Source of the DNA: Alphaproteobacteria bacterium
GTDB taxonomy: Bacteria; Pseudomonadota; Alphaproteobacteria; RF32; CAG-239
Assembly: GCA_017480745.1 (NCBI GenBank)
Contig: JAFUSA010000031.1
Span: forward strand, 1-64,000
Direction of reading: 5' to 3'
Length of the DNA stretch: 64,000 bases
Made by a program: the position numbers and the translations under genes. Of this stretch, positions 1-7,282 are shown piece after piece; positions within the stretch are counted from its first letter, which is position 1, and the number at the start of each line of letters is the position of its first letter. The notes under the pieces are model-generated. The model was not told the origin of the DNA. It did not search any database and saw nothing but the letters and a program-made list of their open reading frames with translations.

Positions 1-8
1 GTGGTCAT
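1..8 (-). CDS. start of a gene running off the left edge (partial)
   Basis: On the minus strand an ATG at 8-6 follows a consensus Shine-Dalgarno (AAAGGAGG, about 14-21) at a 7-base spacing. The reading begins Met-Thr and leaves the window after two codons, so nothing can be said about the product. The ribosome-binding site lies inside the left arm of a 17-bp inverted repeat. The call rests only on the strong SD plus ATG and could be coincidental to the repeat. Confidence 0.35.
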
Positions 9-10
9 TT

Positions 11-81
11 TAAAACCTCCTTTATATTATTTTGTTACTCAGTGGTCAGAATGTCTAACTCTTTATATAAAGGAGGTTTTA
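11..81. repeat. 17-bp perfect inverted repeat carrying a ribosome-binding site in each arm
   Basis: Bases 11-27 and 65-81 are exact reverse complements (TAAAACCTCCTTTATAT against ATATAAAGGAGGTTTTA), separated by 37 bases. Each arm, read outward, carries AAAGGAGG. The left arm leads to an ATG at the window edge; the right arm leads to ATG ATG TAA at 81-89, a two-codon frame. It may be an inverted duplication of a gene start, an element end or a regulatory hairpin; the sequence does not decide between these. Confidence 0.6.
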
Positions 82-106
82 TGATGTAAAGCTGTAAGCT
101 TTCCGG

Positions 107-137
107 AACCCCCAGACTATCTGGGGGTTTTCTTTTT
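107..137 (+). terminator. intrinsic terminator
   Basis: Stem AACCCCCAG (107-115) / CTGGGGGTT (121-129) with a 5-base loop, followed by TTTTCTTTTT. No gene ends directly before it in the window. Confidence 0.8.
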
Positions 138-145
138 ACAACAAG

Positions 146-178
146 TCCCTGCCTATAAGCATAGGCGGGGATTTTTTT
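146..178 (+). terminator. second tandem intrinsic terminator
   Basis: Stem TCCCTGCCTAT / ATAGGCGGGGA (146-156 / 161-171) closed by AAGC and followed by seven T. With the terminator at 107-137 it insulates the pilin-like locus A from upstream transcription. Confidence 0.8.
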
Positions 179-231
179 CGAATAAAGATACACAATGAGT
201 GCAAAAAATTTTTAGAGATAATAAAAACAGT

Positions 232-259
232 TTGACTTTTGCATGTTTTGTGATATACT
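232..259 (+). promoter_or_regulatory. sigma70-type promoter of pilin-like locus A
   Basis: -35 TTGACT (232-237), 16-bp spacer, -10 TATACT (254-259). The same arrangement (TTGACTTTT, T-rich spacer, TGA before the -10, 16-bp spacing) recurs before loci D and E, so the three are probably co-regulated. Transcription is inferred to start near 266. Confidence 0.75.
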
Positions 260-265
260 AAAAAT

Positions 266-448
266 AAGATAAGGTAATTATCTGAGGTGTGAGAACCTCT
301 TACATACTCGTCTATATAGACGTAAATTTCCGACTCTATGGTTGGAAGGCAACAGAATAAGTTGTATTGTGTGATATAACAAATATGTGCACTATTTAGT
401 ATGTGATAGTTCTCAACTTCCGACCGCCTTTATCGGGCGGTTGTTTTA
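266..448 (+). ncRNA. structured leader RNA A upstream of pilin-like gene (riboregulator candidate)
   Basis: About 183 nt. Long-range stem P1: 291-296 with 409-414 and 300-307 with 399-406, separated by an internal loop (CTC opposite TA). Inside lie hairpin 1 (309-322, CGTCTA/TAGACG) and hairpin 2 (328-334 with 341-347). The element ends in an intrinsic-terminator hairpin, ACCGCC (423-428) / GGCGGT (436-441), then TGTTTTAG. An alternative helix, 340-348 with 417-425, would break both hairpin 2 and the terminator. The same architecture with different bases occurs before loci D and E, so base pairing rather than sequence is conserved. It resembles no RNA family I can name; it could be a terminator-controlled leader or a separate small RNA. 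Confidence 0.75.
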
Positions 449-485
449 GTGTAATATCAACAACAAAAATGAAAGGAAGTTTACT

Positions 486-1100
486 ATGAGAAACTTAAAA
501 ATTAAAAATAATGAATCCGGTCGCTCTATGATAGAGATGTTGGGCGTTCTTGCTATCATCGGTGTTTTGAGTGTTGGAGGAATCGCCGGATATTCAAAAG
601 CGATGATGGAATATCGTATCAATAAAACTATTGAACAGATAACCCTCATTGCCGGTAATGTGCGAACATTTTTTGCTCCGCAAGGAAATTATGACGGATT
701 ATCTTCGTCTTCTGATACAGGAAAAGCAATTATCAAAAAAGCCAAACTTGTGCCGGATGAAATGCTTACTTTGGATTCAGACGGAAATATCTCCGCCATT
801 ACGAATGCGTTTGACGGTTCATTTCACATTGGGACTCTTGGAAGTGATAATCATAAAGGTTTTGCCTTTTATATATCAAAGATTCCGGAAGAAGCATGTA
901 TAGAATTATTCAGTAAAGATTGGAGCGAATTAAAAGTGTCGCATTTATGCAATAACGGTGTTACAGGTCCGGCAAAATGTGTAATACCTCCGGCGGATTT
1001 TGATAAAATACTGATATTATGCAATGGAGTTGGAAAAACAGGTATTACCCTTTATTTTGAAGTAGCTAATTGCTTATCTGATGATTGTTCTATACTCTAA
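486..1100 (+). CDS. type IV pilin-like (pseudopilin) protein, family member A
   Basis: 204 aa. The N-terminus has the prepilin layout: short basic leader, Gly-14ish cleavage site, then RSMIEMLGVLAIIGVLS with Glu at +5 of the predicted mature protein and a hydrophobic helix. The +1 residue is Arg, not the usual Phe/Met. The globular part shares with the other four copies a VRTFFAPQ segment, AKLVPDEM, and PEEACIEL followed by DW; the rest is divergent and cysteine-bearing. Start chosen at the ATG after GAAAGGAAG (470-478). It is a single-gene unit behind leader RNA A. No assembly ATPase, prepilin peptidase or platform gene lies in the window, so the fibre or secretion system it serves is unknown. 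Confidence 0.8.
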   Translation: MRNLKIKNNESGRSMIEMLGVLAIIGVLSVGGIAGYSKAMMEYRINKTIEQITLIAGNVRTFFAPQGNYDGLSSSSDTGKAIIKKAKLVPDEMLTLDSDGNISAITNAFDGSFHIGTLGSDNHKGFAFYISKIPEEACIELFSKDWSELKVSHLCNNGVTGPAKCVIPPADFDKILILCNGVGKTGITLYFEVANCLSDDCSIL

Positions 1101-1130
1101 TTTATCAGATGTTATCGACATCTGATAAAA
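1101..1130 (+). terminator. hairpin after pilin-like gene A
   Basis: Twelve-base-pair perfect stem (1101-1112 / 1118-1129, TTTATCAGATGT / ACATCTGATAAA) starting next to the stop codon. It lacks a T run on the plus strand, so it may protect the 3' end rather than terminate. Confidence 0.5.
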
Positions 1131-1169
1131 ACAGTTGCCTTATTTCAAACTTTATTTGTTCTCTACATG

Positions 1170-1204
1170 TAAAAAGGTCTAAGTTGGTAACAGCTTAGGC
1201 CTTT
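1170..1204 (+). terminator. intrinsic terminator
   Basis: AAAAGGTCTAAG pairs with CTTAGGCCTTTT around a ten-base loop. The symmetrical A and T flanks would let it act in both directions. It closes the pilin A unit. Confidence 0.7.
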
Positions 1205-1500
1205 TGCAAAAACACCTTAATAATATTTTGTCAACAATTATTTACACAGAAAATAGCCGGATAAATCGCATATTATCAATAAGTTGTAATTTTTTTTGGC
1301 AAAAAGTGCATATTTTACTGGATTTTAAAAAGAATCGGTGTTATATGAGTTCCTGTTAATGCTTTATTAACTTGTTTTAATAGAGCGTTAATTTTGTTCA
1401 ACACTGTGAAACCTCGCTGTTTTGAATAACAAAAATTGATTGAAATTCTTAAAAGATGGGATATCGGTTGTGTGGTTTACAGTATTTGGGGTAGGACCTC
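1205..1500. other. AT-rich intergenic region with two CtrA-like boxes
   Basis: No open reading frame of note. Two exact TTAA-N7-TTAA elements lie at 1356-1370 and 1377-1391, 21 bp apart, matching the CtrA consensus known from alphaproteobacteria. They lie 110-145 bp before the lytic transglycosylase start. The rest is AT-rich and shows no further structure to me. Confidence 0.45.
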
Positions 1501-2109
1501 GTGTTAAATAAATTTGGATTTTTGCTTGTCAGTGTTTTCACGTTGTTCAGCAGCGCTATTTATGCCAGTGAAGACACAGATGTTTTACCGGTAAAACAAC
1601 ATTTTGAAGATGCAGCTGTTTGTGCGGCCGCTGTGCAAAGTGCCGGAGATGAATTTGGGGTAAGTCACGATTTGTTACACACAATATCCGTAGTAGAAAG
1701 CGGACGGTGGGATAATTTGCAACAAAGATTTGTCGCTTGGCCGTGGACAGTTAATGCCAACGGTAAAGGACACTACTACGAAACTCGTGAACAAGCTCTT
1801 GAAGCCATTAAAAACTTTCAGAGTCAGGGCATTGTCAGCATAGACGTCGGCTGTATGCAAATTAATATGAAATATCACGGTGATGAATTTGCTTCAGTTG
1901 AAGAAGCTTTGGATCCGCATAAAAATGTTCAATACAGTGCAAAATTATTGCGATCGCTTTATTCACAAAACGGAAACAACTGGGAAAAAGCTGCTAAAAA
2001 ATATCATTCTGGCAATCCTGATGCCGGTAATATTTATTCAAAGCGTCTTGAAAAACGTTTTGAATCATATAAGGTTGCCGGATTAACTCAGAGTAACGAA
2101 CTTTTTTAA
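1501..2109 (+). CDS. secreted lytic transglycosylase (SLT-like)
   Basis: 202 aa with a GTG start after a weak GGTAGGA site. A signal peptide ends near IYA-SED (about residue 22). The mature part looks like a lysozyme-fold transglycosylase: candidate catalytic Glu66 in SVVESG, the GCMQIN motif near 117-122, and a C-terminal alpha-helical segment with YHSGNP. It would cut peptidoglycan strands in the periplasm, often to make room for envelope machines such as pili or secretion systems. Two CtrA-like boxes lie upstream. The acyl-ACP thioesterase starts 7 bases after the stop, so the two may share a transcript. Confidence 0.8.
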   Translation: MLNKFGFLLVSVFTLFSSAIYASEDTDVLPVKQHFEDAAVCAAAVQSAGDEFGVSHDLLHTISVVESGRWDNLQQRFVAWPWTVNANGKGHYYETREQALEAIKNFQSQGIVSIDVGCMQINMKYHGDEFASVEEALDPHKNVQYSAKLLRSLYSQNGNNWEKAAKKYHSGNPDAGNIYSKRLEKRFESYKVAGLTQSNELF

Positions 2110-2116
2110 GCACAAA

Positions 2117-2857
2117 ATGGTAGAAAAATACATTAAGCGATATATTGCCAAAAGCTATGAGGTTGATTCTCATGGCTTTTTGCGCGTGGTGACTCTGATG
2201 AACTGGTTGCAAGATATGGCTGTGGAAAACGCCGAAAAATTAGGCTTCGGCTTTGAAGTATGCCGGCAGCAAAATTTGGCGTGGGTTGGCTCTAATTATT
2301 TGATAAAAATTGAGCATTTTCCGCGCTTGGATGAGCCTGTAACCATAGAAACATGGCCGGCAAAAGCAAAGTTATGGGGAGCGATTCGCGACTTTATCAT
2401 TAAAGATGCCGAAAATAACGTTATTATTCGTGCATGCAGTCAATGGGTTTTAATAGACATTGAACATCGTCGTCCGGTAATGCTGAAAAAACATTTCCCA
2501 CAATACGAATTTTTGCCGGAACGTGCCATTGATGTTGAGTTTTCCAAACCGGAGGCGATTTCTTCTTTTTCTGCCAAATATGAGCACGCAGTGCGATTTG
2601 ATGATATTGATATAAATAATCACGTTAACAACGCGGTATATCCTCTTTGGGCAAGCGAAAGCGTGGAAAAATCCTTTCGTCTCACCCATGCTCCTCAGGA
2701 AATTGAAATCAGTTTTTTGAAAGAAGCGCTTTATGGTGAATGCGTTGAAGTATTAACCAATTTAAATGGCGATGAAAGCAAACATTTAATTAAAGATAAA
2801 GTTAGCGGACAAGACTTAGCAAACTGCCGCATCAAGTGGCGAAAAATCACATCATAA
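2117..2857 (+). CDS. acyl-ACP thioesterase (double hotdog)
   Basis: 246 aa, matching the length and layout of FatA/FatB-like acyl-ACP thioesterases: two tandem hotdog domains (about 1-135 and 150-246). The second carries DIDINNHVNNAVY (about 163-175), containing the Asn/His residues typical of the active site. It would hydrolyse acyl-ACP to release free fatty acids in the cytosol. It follows the lytic transglycosylase by 7 bases and overlaps the convergent YbjN-like gene by 11 bp at its 3' end. A 4-hydroxybenzoyl-CoA thioesterase-like role is the main alternative. Confidence 0.85.
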   Translation: MVEKYIKRYIAKSYEVDSHGFLRVVTLMNWLQDMAVENAEKLGFGFEVCRQQNLAWVGSNYLIKIEHFPRLDEPVTIETWPAKAKLWGAIRDFIIKDAENNVIIRACSQWVLIDIEHRRPVMLKKHFPQYEFLPERAIDVEFSKPEAISSFSAKYEHAVRFDDIDINNHVNNAVYPLWASESVEKSFRLTHAPQEIEISFLKEALYGECVEVLTNLNGDESKHLIKDKVSGQDLANCRIKWRKITS

Positions 2858-3323
2858 CCATTGGTAATAATGCTTTGCGCGGAGCAATATTTTGTTTGAG
2901 CACAGCATGAAAAATCGGATATGCCCGCTCACATTCTGTCAAAGCAACATCCATAACCTGTGTTAATTTGCCTATGAGGTTCATTTCGGTTTCATCCACA
3001 AAAACAGAATGTTTGAACACCGGCATTTTCATTTCTTCCCAAAACGAAAAATACCCCACCCAGATATCTTCATTCAAAAGTGCCAAAAGTTCAAAAATAC
3101 TTGATTGGTTAATATTTTCCGGCACCAAATTAATCAGGCAAGATATATGCAGACAATTCATCTGTTCTTCCCACACGAAAAACAACAACATTGTGTCCCA
3201 CTTGCCGGAAACCTCGACAACAATTTCATTTGCATTGCGCCGCTCCACTGTGTGTTGCCGGTGAGCAAACACACACTCAATATCATCAATCGGATTCGGT
3301 TTATACAAATTTTCGGCAAACAT
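2847..3323 (-). CDS. YbjN domain protein
   Basis: 158 aa from the ATG at 3323, chosen because AAAGGA lies 8 bases upstream and because family members start close to the ENLYKPNPIDDIE segment; an upstream in-frame Met would add 14 residues without a good SD. YbjN-family features: an N-terminal acidic stretch, ER...NEIVVEVSGKWD, an alternating beta/alpha pattern, and the terminal CERAYPIFHAVL region. The family resembles type III secretion chaperones in fold and has been linked to stress and envelope regulation, but no biochemical activity is established. It converges on the thioesterase gene. Confidence 0.8.
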   Translation of the reverse strand: MFAENLYKPNPIDDIECVFAHRQHTVERRNANEIVVEVSGKWDTMLLFFVWEEQMNCLHISCLINLVPENINQSSIFELLALLNEDIWVGYFSFWEEMKMPVFKHSVFVDETEMNLIGKLTQVMDVALTECERAYPIFHAVLKQNIAPRKALLPMVMM

Positions 3324-3551
3324 CAACAATCCTTTGCAAATAGGTTTGAGTGTATGATGGCACAATTAGCGAATCTTTGGCAATTTATACAATTAAGTTT
3401 TCCACTTTTTTGAAACAAAATTTTTTAAAAAAAAAATAAATTACGATAAATCAGTCTGTTAAAAACAAAGATGTTTATAAAAAATTTTTATATGTGGATT
3501 ATCTTGTTTTTATTAATATACTTTTAAGCAATTAGGTGTAAGGAGCGGTTC

Positions 3552-4352
3552 ATGACTGGTTTTGCATATCCGGAAATATCACCGGTAATTTTTTCGTTGG
3601 GCTTTATTGAGGTACGCTGGTATTCCATGGCGTATCTTGTAGGTATTTTACTCGGTTGGTGGCTGGCCGAAGCACGGGCTAAAAAATACAATTGGGGTTT
3701 GAGCAAAACAAATTGTGAAGATTTGGCTTTTGCCGTTACATTGGGAATTATTGCCGGCGGACGCTTGGGGTATGTTTTATTTTACGGCGAAGGACAGTAT
3801 TGGCAAAATCCCTTAGAAATTTTTGCGGTTTGGCACGGAGGAATGTCTTTTCATGGTGGAATTATAGGAGTGATTACCGCCACGTATATTTTTGCGCGGA
3901 TGATAAAATATCCTTATTTAAAAATCACAGATTTGGTTGCACCGGTTGTTCCGATAGGGATTTTCTTCGGGCGTTTGGCTAATTTTATAAACGGCGAGTT
4001 ATGGGGACGGGTAACTGATGTGGCATGGGCAGTTCGTTTTCCGCGCGGAGGTTATTTACCACGCCATCCGTCGCAAATTTATGAAGCATTTTTAGAGGGC
4101 ATAGCGCTTTTTATTGTGCTTAATCTTATGTGGCGCAACAAATGGTGCCGAGAACATAACGGAGTTATTTCCGGCACCTTTTTATTAGGTTATGCTGCCT
4201 GCCGCCTGATTGTAGAGCAATACCGCGAACCTGATGTGCAGTTAGGCTTTTTATGGCTCGGTTTAACCATGGGGCAATGGCTTTCCGTGCCTATTACATT
4301 GTTAGGCGCTTATTTGATTGCTCGACAGATCTGGAAAAAATTTTTAATATAA
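3552..4352 (+). CDS. lgt: prolipoprotein diacylglyceryl transferase
   Basis: 266 aa, seven-helix inner-membrane enzyme that moves diacylglycerol from phosphatidylglycerol onto the lipobox cysteine of prolipoproteins. Diagnostic segments are visible: HGGMSFHGGIIG (95-106) with His101, the Lgt signature GRLANFINGELWGR (about 140-153), and RHPSQIYEA (about 171-179). SD is AAGGAG just before the start. It leads a compact unit lgt - spmAB-like - dtd with a 23-base gap to the next start. Several predicted lipoproteins in this window are likely substrates. Confidence 0.95.
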   Translation: MTGFAYPEISPVIFSLGFIEVRWYSMAYLVGILLGWWLAEARAKKYNWGLSKTNCEDLAFAVTLGIIAGGRLGYVLFYGEGQYWQNPLEIFAVWHGGMSFHGGIIGVITATYIFARMIKYPYLKITDLVAPVVPIGIFFGRLANFINGELWGRVTDVAWAVRFPRGGYLPRHPSQIYEAFLEGIALFIVLNLMWRNKWCREHNGVISGTFLLGYAACRLIVEQYREPDVQLGFLWLGLTMGQWLSVPITLLGAYLIARQIWKKFLI

Positions 4353-4375
4353 AGCCAATAACAAAGGACTTGGAT

Positions 4376-5608
4376 ATGCTTAATATTATATGGAGTGCGT
4401 TTTTTATTGTCAGTTTTATCGCCGCCGTAGTGCAAAGTGTTTTTATGGGTAACGCTACCATTTGGACAGAGATAACCGATCAGCTGTTTTCTGCTGCCAC
4501 CAACGCTTTTCAACTGGCGCTTAATTTAACCGGAATGCTGTGTTTATGGCTTGGAATGTTAAAAATTGCCGAAAAATCCGGTTTAACGGAAGTTATTGCC
4601 AAAGCGCTGCGCCCGTTTTTTAAATTAATTATGCCGCAAGTTCCGGAAAACAGTCCTGCCATCGGCTCCATAGTAATGAATATTGCCGCCAATGTTTTGG
4701 GGTTGGATAACGCCGCCACACCTATGGGGTTAAAAGCTATGGAGCAGCTGCAAGCAAGTAATCCTAAAAAAGATGAAGCTTCCGATGCTCAAATAATGTT
4801 TATTGTGCTCAATTCCTCGGCTTTGACTGTTTTGCCGATTTCAATTTTAATGTATCGTCATCTGCAAGGGGCTACAAATGCCGGAGCCGTGTTTATACCT
4901 ATTTTGTTGGCAACATCATGTTCAACGCTTGCCGGATTTTTAGCGGTATCTTTCACGCAAAAATTAAGAATATTTAACCTCACGGTTTTAAGTTATTTTC
5001 TGCTATTTTTAGCCGTTATCGGCGGCATAGCCGGATATTTTTACATTCTTGATGCCGAATCGCGACTTAAATATTCTGAAAATTGTGGCAACGTGCTGAT
5101 TATGGCGGCCATTACTCTGTTTTTACTTTATGGCGCCTGCAAAAAACTTAATTTATACGAAACATTTATTGAAGGCGCCAAAGAGGGTTTTCAAATTGCC
5201 GTGCAAATTATTCCTTATTTAGTGGCCATGCTGGCGGCTATTGCTGTTTTGCGTTATTCCGGCGTGTTGGACGGAATTGTTTGGATTTTTGCGCAAATTT
5301 TTGAAATTATCGGAATAAATACTGATTTTATTCCGGCTTTGCCCACTGCGTTAATGAAACCTCTTTCCGGCAACGGAGCGCGCGCTATGATGTTAGAAAC
5401 CATGCAAACCTATGGTGCCGATAGTTTTCCGGCTTTTGTTGCTTCTACCATACAAGGTTCTACTGAAACAACTTTTTATGTTATCGCTTTATATTTCGGT
5501 GCAATCAAAATAAGCAAAACACGTTCGGCCTTACCATGTGCGTTGTTTGCCGACTTAGTCGGAATTATTGCGGCAATTTGTTTTTCTTATTTATTTTATG
5601 AGGGCTAA
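4376..5608 (+). CDS. SpmA-SpmB fusion, nucleoside-recognition (Gate) domain membrane protein
   Basis: 410 aa from the ATG at 4376, which has AAAGGA 7 bases upstream; the longer frame would run back into lgt. About ten hydrophobic segments. The N-terminal half resembles SpmA (NIAANVLGLDNAATPMGLKAMEQLQ) and the C-terminal half SpmB (ALPTALMKPLSGNGARAMM, then QGSTETTFYVIALYFG). In Bacillus these are two genes used in spore maturation. In non-sporulating proteobacteria the fused form is common and its role is unknown; a transport function is only inferred. The stop codon directly abuts the dtd start. Confidence 0.85.
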   Translation: MLNIIWSAFFIVSFIAAVVQSVFMGNATIWTEITDQLFSAATNAFQLALNLTGMLCLWLGMLKIAEKSGLTEVIAKALRPFFKLIMPQVPENSPAIGSIVMNIAANVLGLDNAATPMGLKAMEQLQASNPKKDEASDAQIMFIVLNSSALTVLPISILMYRHLQGATNAGAVFIPILLATSCSTLAGFLAVSFTQKLRIFNLTVLSYFLLFLAVIGGIAGYFYILDAESRLKYSENCGNVLIMAAITLFLLYGACKKLNLYETFIEGAKEGFQIAVQIIPYLVAMLAAIAVLRYSGVLDGIVWIFAQIFEIIGINTDFIPALPTALMKPLSGNGARAMMLETMQTYGADSFPAFVASTIQGSTETTFYVIALYFGAIKISKTRSALPCALFADLVGIIAAICFSYLFYEG

Positions 5609-6046
5609 ATGAAAGTTTTGGTGCAAAAGGTTCTTTCTGCCTCCGTATGTGTTGATGGCAGTTTGGTGGCAGACATAAACAGCGGATATTTGCTATTTGT
5701 CGGCATAGAAAAAGGAGATACCACGATTCAAGCCGATTTTTTAGCGCGCAAAGTGGCTAACTTGCGCATATTTACCGATGAAAATGATAAAATGAATCTC
5801 TCTATAAAAGATGTTGGTGGAAAAATTTTGGCAGTTTCGCAATTTACTTTGGCAGCAAATTTAGATTGCGGCAATCGCCCCGGATTTGATAATGCCGCCC
5901 GTCCGGAAGAGGCCAAACCGTTATATGAATATTTTACAAAGCAGTTGCGCAATTATGATATTGAAGTAAAAACCGGTATTTTTCAGGCCGATATGAAGGT
6001 ATCTTTAATCAACGATGGTCCGTGCACCTTTATTTTGCAAAAATAA
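5609..6046 (+). CDS. dtd: D-aminoacyl-tRNA deacylase
   Basis: 145 aa, full length for the family. It removes D-amino acids (and glycine from tRNA-Ala) from mischarged tRNA in the cytosol. The SQFTL motif (77-81) and the NDGPCT motif with the Gly-cisPro pair (137-138) are both present. The family usually has SQFTL and NxGPVT, so Cys139 is a mild deviation. The ATG follows the stop of the preceding gene without a gap, indicating translational coupling. Confidence 0.95.
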   Translation: MKVLVQKVLSASVCVDGSLVADINSGYLLFVGIEKGDTTIQADFLARKVANLRIFTDENDKMNLSIKDVGGKILAVSQFTLAANLDCGNRPGFDNAARPEEAKPLYEYFTKQLRNYDIEVKTGIFQADMKVSLINDGPCTFILQK

Positions 6047-6161
6047 AACTGGCATACCAAAATAAAACCTACACTTGTGGATATGTAAATTTGCTTTTGA
6101 CAACAGATATATAAAAGGCTACACTCAAAGTGCGTTTATTTTACAAGAAAGGAACAAGATT

Positions 6162-6317
6162 ATGAAAAGAACATTAAAATTACTCGTTGTTGCGGGCGCT
6201 CTGCTGTCTTTATCGGCTTGTATGGGAGTTCGCGGTTATCAAGGTAGCCAAAAAGTTTGTGAAAATGAAACATTTTTAGGCATTTCACTTATTGAAGTAT
6301 TTTCTCCTTGCAGATAG
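6162..6317 (+). CDS. small predicted lipoprotein
   Basis: 51 aa. The ATG at 6162 has AAGAAAGGAAC upstream; an upstream in-frame start would spoil the signal peptide. Basic N-terminus, hydrophobic core and lipobox LSAC place lipidated Cys20, leaving about 32 mature residues with two further cysteines (a possible disulfide). I do not recognise the family. It follows dtd by 115 bases and is closed by a terminator at 6334-6368, so it may be its own unit. Confidence 0.7.
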   Translation: MKRTLKLLVVAGALLSLSACMGVRGYQGSQKVCENETFLGISLIEVFSPCR

Positions 6318-6333
6318 TCTGATTAAAATCTCC

Positions 6334-6368
6334 TAAAAGAGTCGATTTTTACTAATCGGCTCTTTTTT
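6334..6368 (+). terminator. intrinsic terminator
   Basis: AAAAGAGTCGAT pairs with ATCGGCTCTTTT around TTTTACTA, followed by T residues. It ends the small lipoprotein unit. Confidence 0.75.
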
Positions 6369-6825
6369 TAACAAATAACAAAAAAAGAAAGTGAGAATCA
6401 GGCAATGTAAAAATACACAACCGAATACTCACTTTCACCCAGTTTCTTGTTACTTGTTCAGTGCCTCAATATCCTTCTTCTTTACAAAAAAAGAACCGAT
6501 GGTCACCACGCAAAGCAGAAGAAAAGAGCACAAAATCCAAGCATCAGAAACGAATGTTAAGAAAAATTCCATAATAAAAATATTTTAAAAATTAATAGCT
6601 GTTTAATAAGTAGCATATTTTATTTTGTTTGTCAATAAAAATTTAATTTTTTAAACGACGAGTAAAAGATTGCTTTGCAAAGTCAGGCAATAGCGAACCT
6701 TGACAAACGAAAAGATTCACGATAATAAAATAAACAAGTAACAAGCAACAAAAAAATAAACAAGTAATCCATGGTTGATTTTGGCAACCTAAAAAAGATA
6801 AAGTTATAAAACAAGGAGAATTTTT
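6369..6825. other. AT-rich intergenic region
   Basis: Apart from the minus-strand 40-aa frame at 6450-6572 I see no convincing gene. A second short hydrophobic frame on the minus strand (about 6688-6777, 29 aa) exists but lacks an SD. The nucleotidyltransferase promoter should lie near the right end. Confidence 0.4.
6450..6572 (-). CDS. 40-aa single-span membrane protein (short ORF)
   Basis: An ATG at 6572-6570 opens a 40-codon frame ending TAA at 6452-6450. The product starts MEFFLTFVSDAWILCSF, has one clear transmembrane helix (about 12-30), then a basic KKK turn and a polar tail, the usual layout of bacterial one-span small proteins. No strong SD is visible and no family is recognised. 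It is supported only by composition and frame. Confidence 0.4.
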   Translation of the reverse strand: MEFFLTFVSDAWILCSFLLLCVVTIGSFFVKKKDIEALNK

Positions 6826-7260
6826 ATGGCAACTTATTACATTGTTTCGGGCGGTTTTGACCCCATTCACGAAGGACATATTGCAATGATAAAATCTGCG
6901 GCGGAAGCCTCGGACGGAGTGATTGTTTTGGCTAATTCCGATGCTTGGTTATGCCGCAAAAAAGGCAAAAACTTCTATACCATAAAAACACGTAAAGCCA
7001 TTTTGGAAAACTTAAAAGGCGTGATAGATGTTTTGGAATTTGACGATTCTGATAACTCGGCGGCGGATGGAATTCGCAAAGCTCGCGCCAAATATCCGCA
7101 AGACCGTTTGGTTTTTGCCAATGGCGGAGATCGCGGAAAAGACAATATTCCCGAAGGTCCGGTGTGCGCCGAATGCAAAGTTGATTTAGCTTTTGGCGTG
7201 GGCGGAGATAACAAAGCAAATTCATCTTCATGGATTTTGCAAAAATGGAATGAAAAATAA
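6826..7260 (+). CDS. cytidylyltransferase-like nucleotidyltransferase
   Basis: 144 aa. GGFDPIHEGH (9-18) is the nucleotide-binding HxGH motif of the cytidylyl/adenylyltransferase superfamily (glycerol-3-phosphate cytidylyltransferase, PPAT and RfaE C-terminal types). An ISSTxxR-like end is replaced by NKANSSSWILQKW. ANGGDRGKDN near 108-117 sits where the substrate loop is expected. It is a cytosolic enzyme that would activate a phosphorylated small molecule with CTP or ATP; the substrate cannot be told. SD AAGGAG lies before the ATG and a hairpin at 7283-7310 closes the gene. Confidence 0.8.
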   Translation: MATYYIVSGGFDPIHEGHIAMIKSAAEASDGVIVLANSDAWLCRKKGKNFYTIKTRKAILENLKGVIDVLEFDDSDNSAADGIRKARAKYPQDRLVFANGGDRGKDNIPEGPVCAECKVDLAFGVGGDNKANSSSWILQKWNEK

Positions 7261-7282
7261 AAATTAATTTGCCCATTAAAAA

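Noticed and set aside
1-84. Plus-strand frame 1 open from base 1 to TGA at 82-84 as the end of a gene
   Set aside because: Only 27 codons, no recognisable sequence, and it runs through both arms of the inverted repeat; chance openness at this length is common.
266-448. Leader RNA A as 6S RNA (similar length and long central hairpin)
   Set aside because: 6S is normally single-copy and not tied to one gene family; here three copies precede homologous pilin-like genes, and each has an alternative terminator-disrupting pairing that 6S lacks.
266-448. Leader RNA as retron msr-msd or diversity-generating element template
   Set aside because: No reverse transcriptase gene in the window, and the leaders show no template/variable repeat pairs with the downstream genes.
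6391-6588. 65-aa plus-strand frame
   Set aside because: No SD, poor composition, and it is antisense to a more protein-like membrane frame at 6450-6572.
6688-6777. 29-aa hydrophobic minus-strand frame (MDYLFIFLLLVTCLF...)
   Set aside because: No SD and very short in an AT-rich T-heavy stretch where hydrophobic codons arise by chance.
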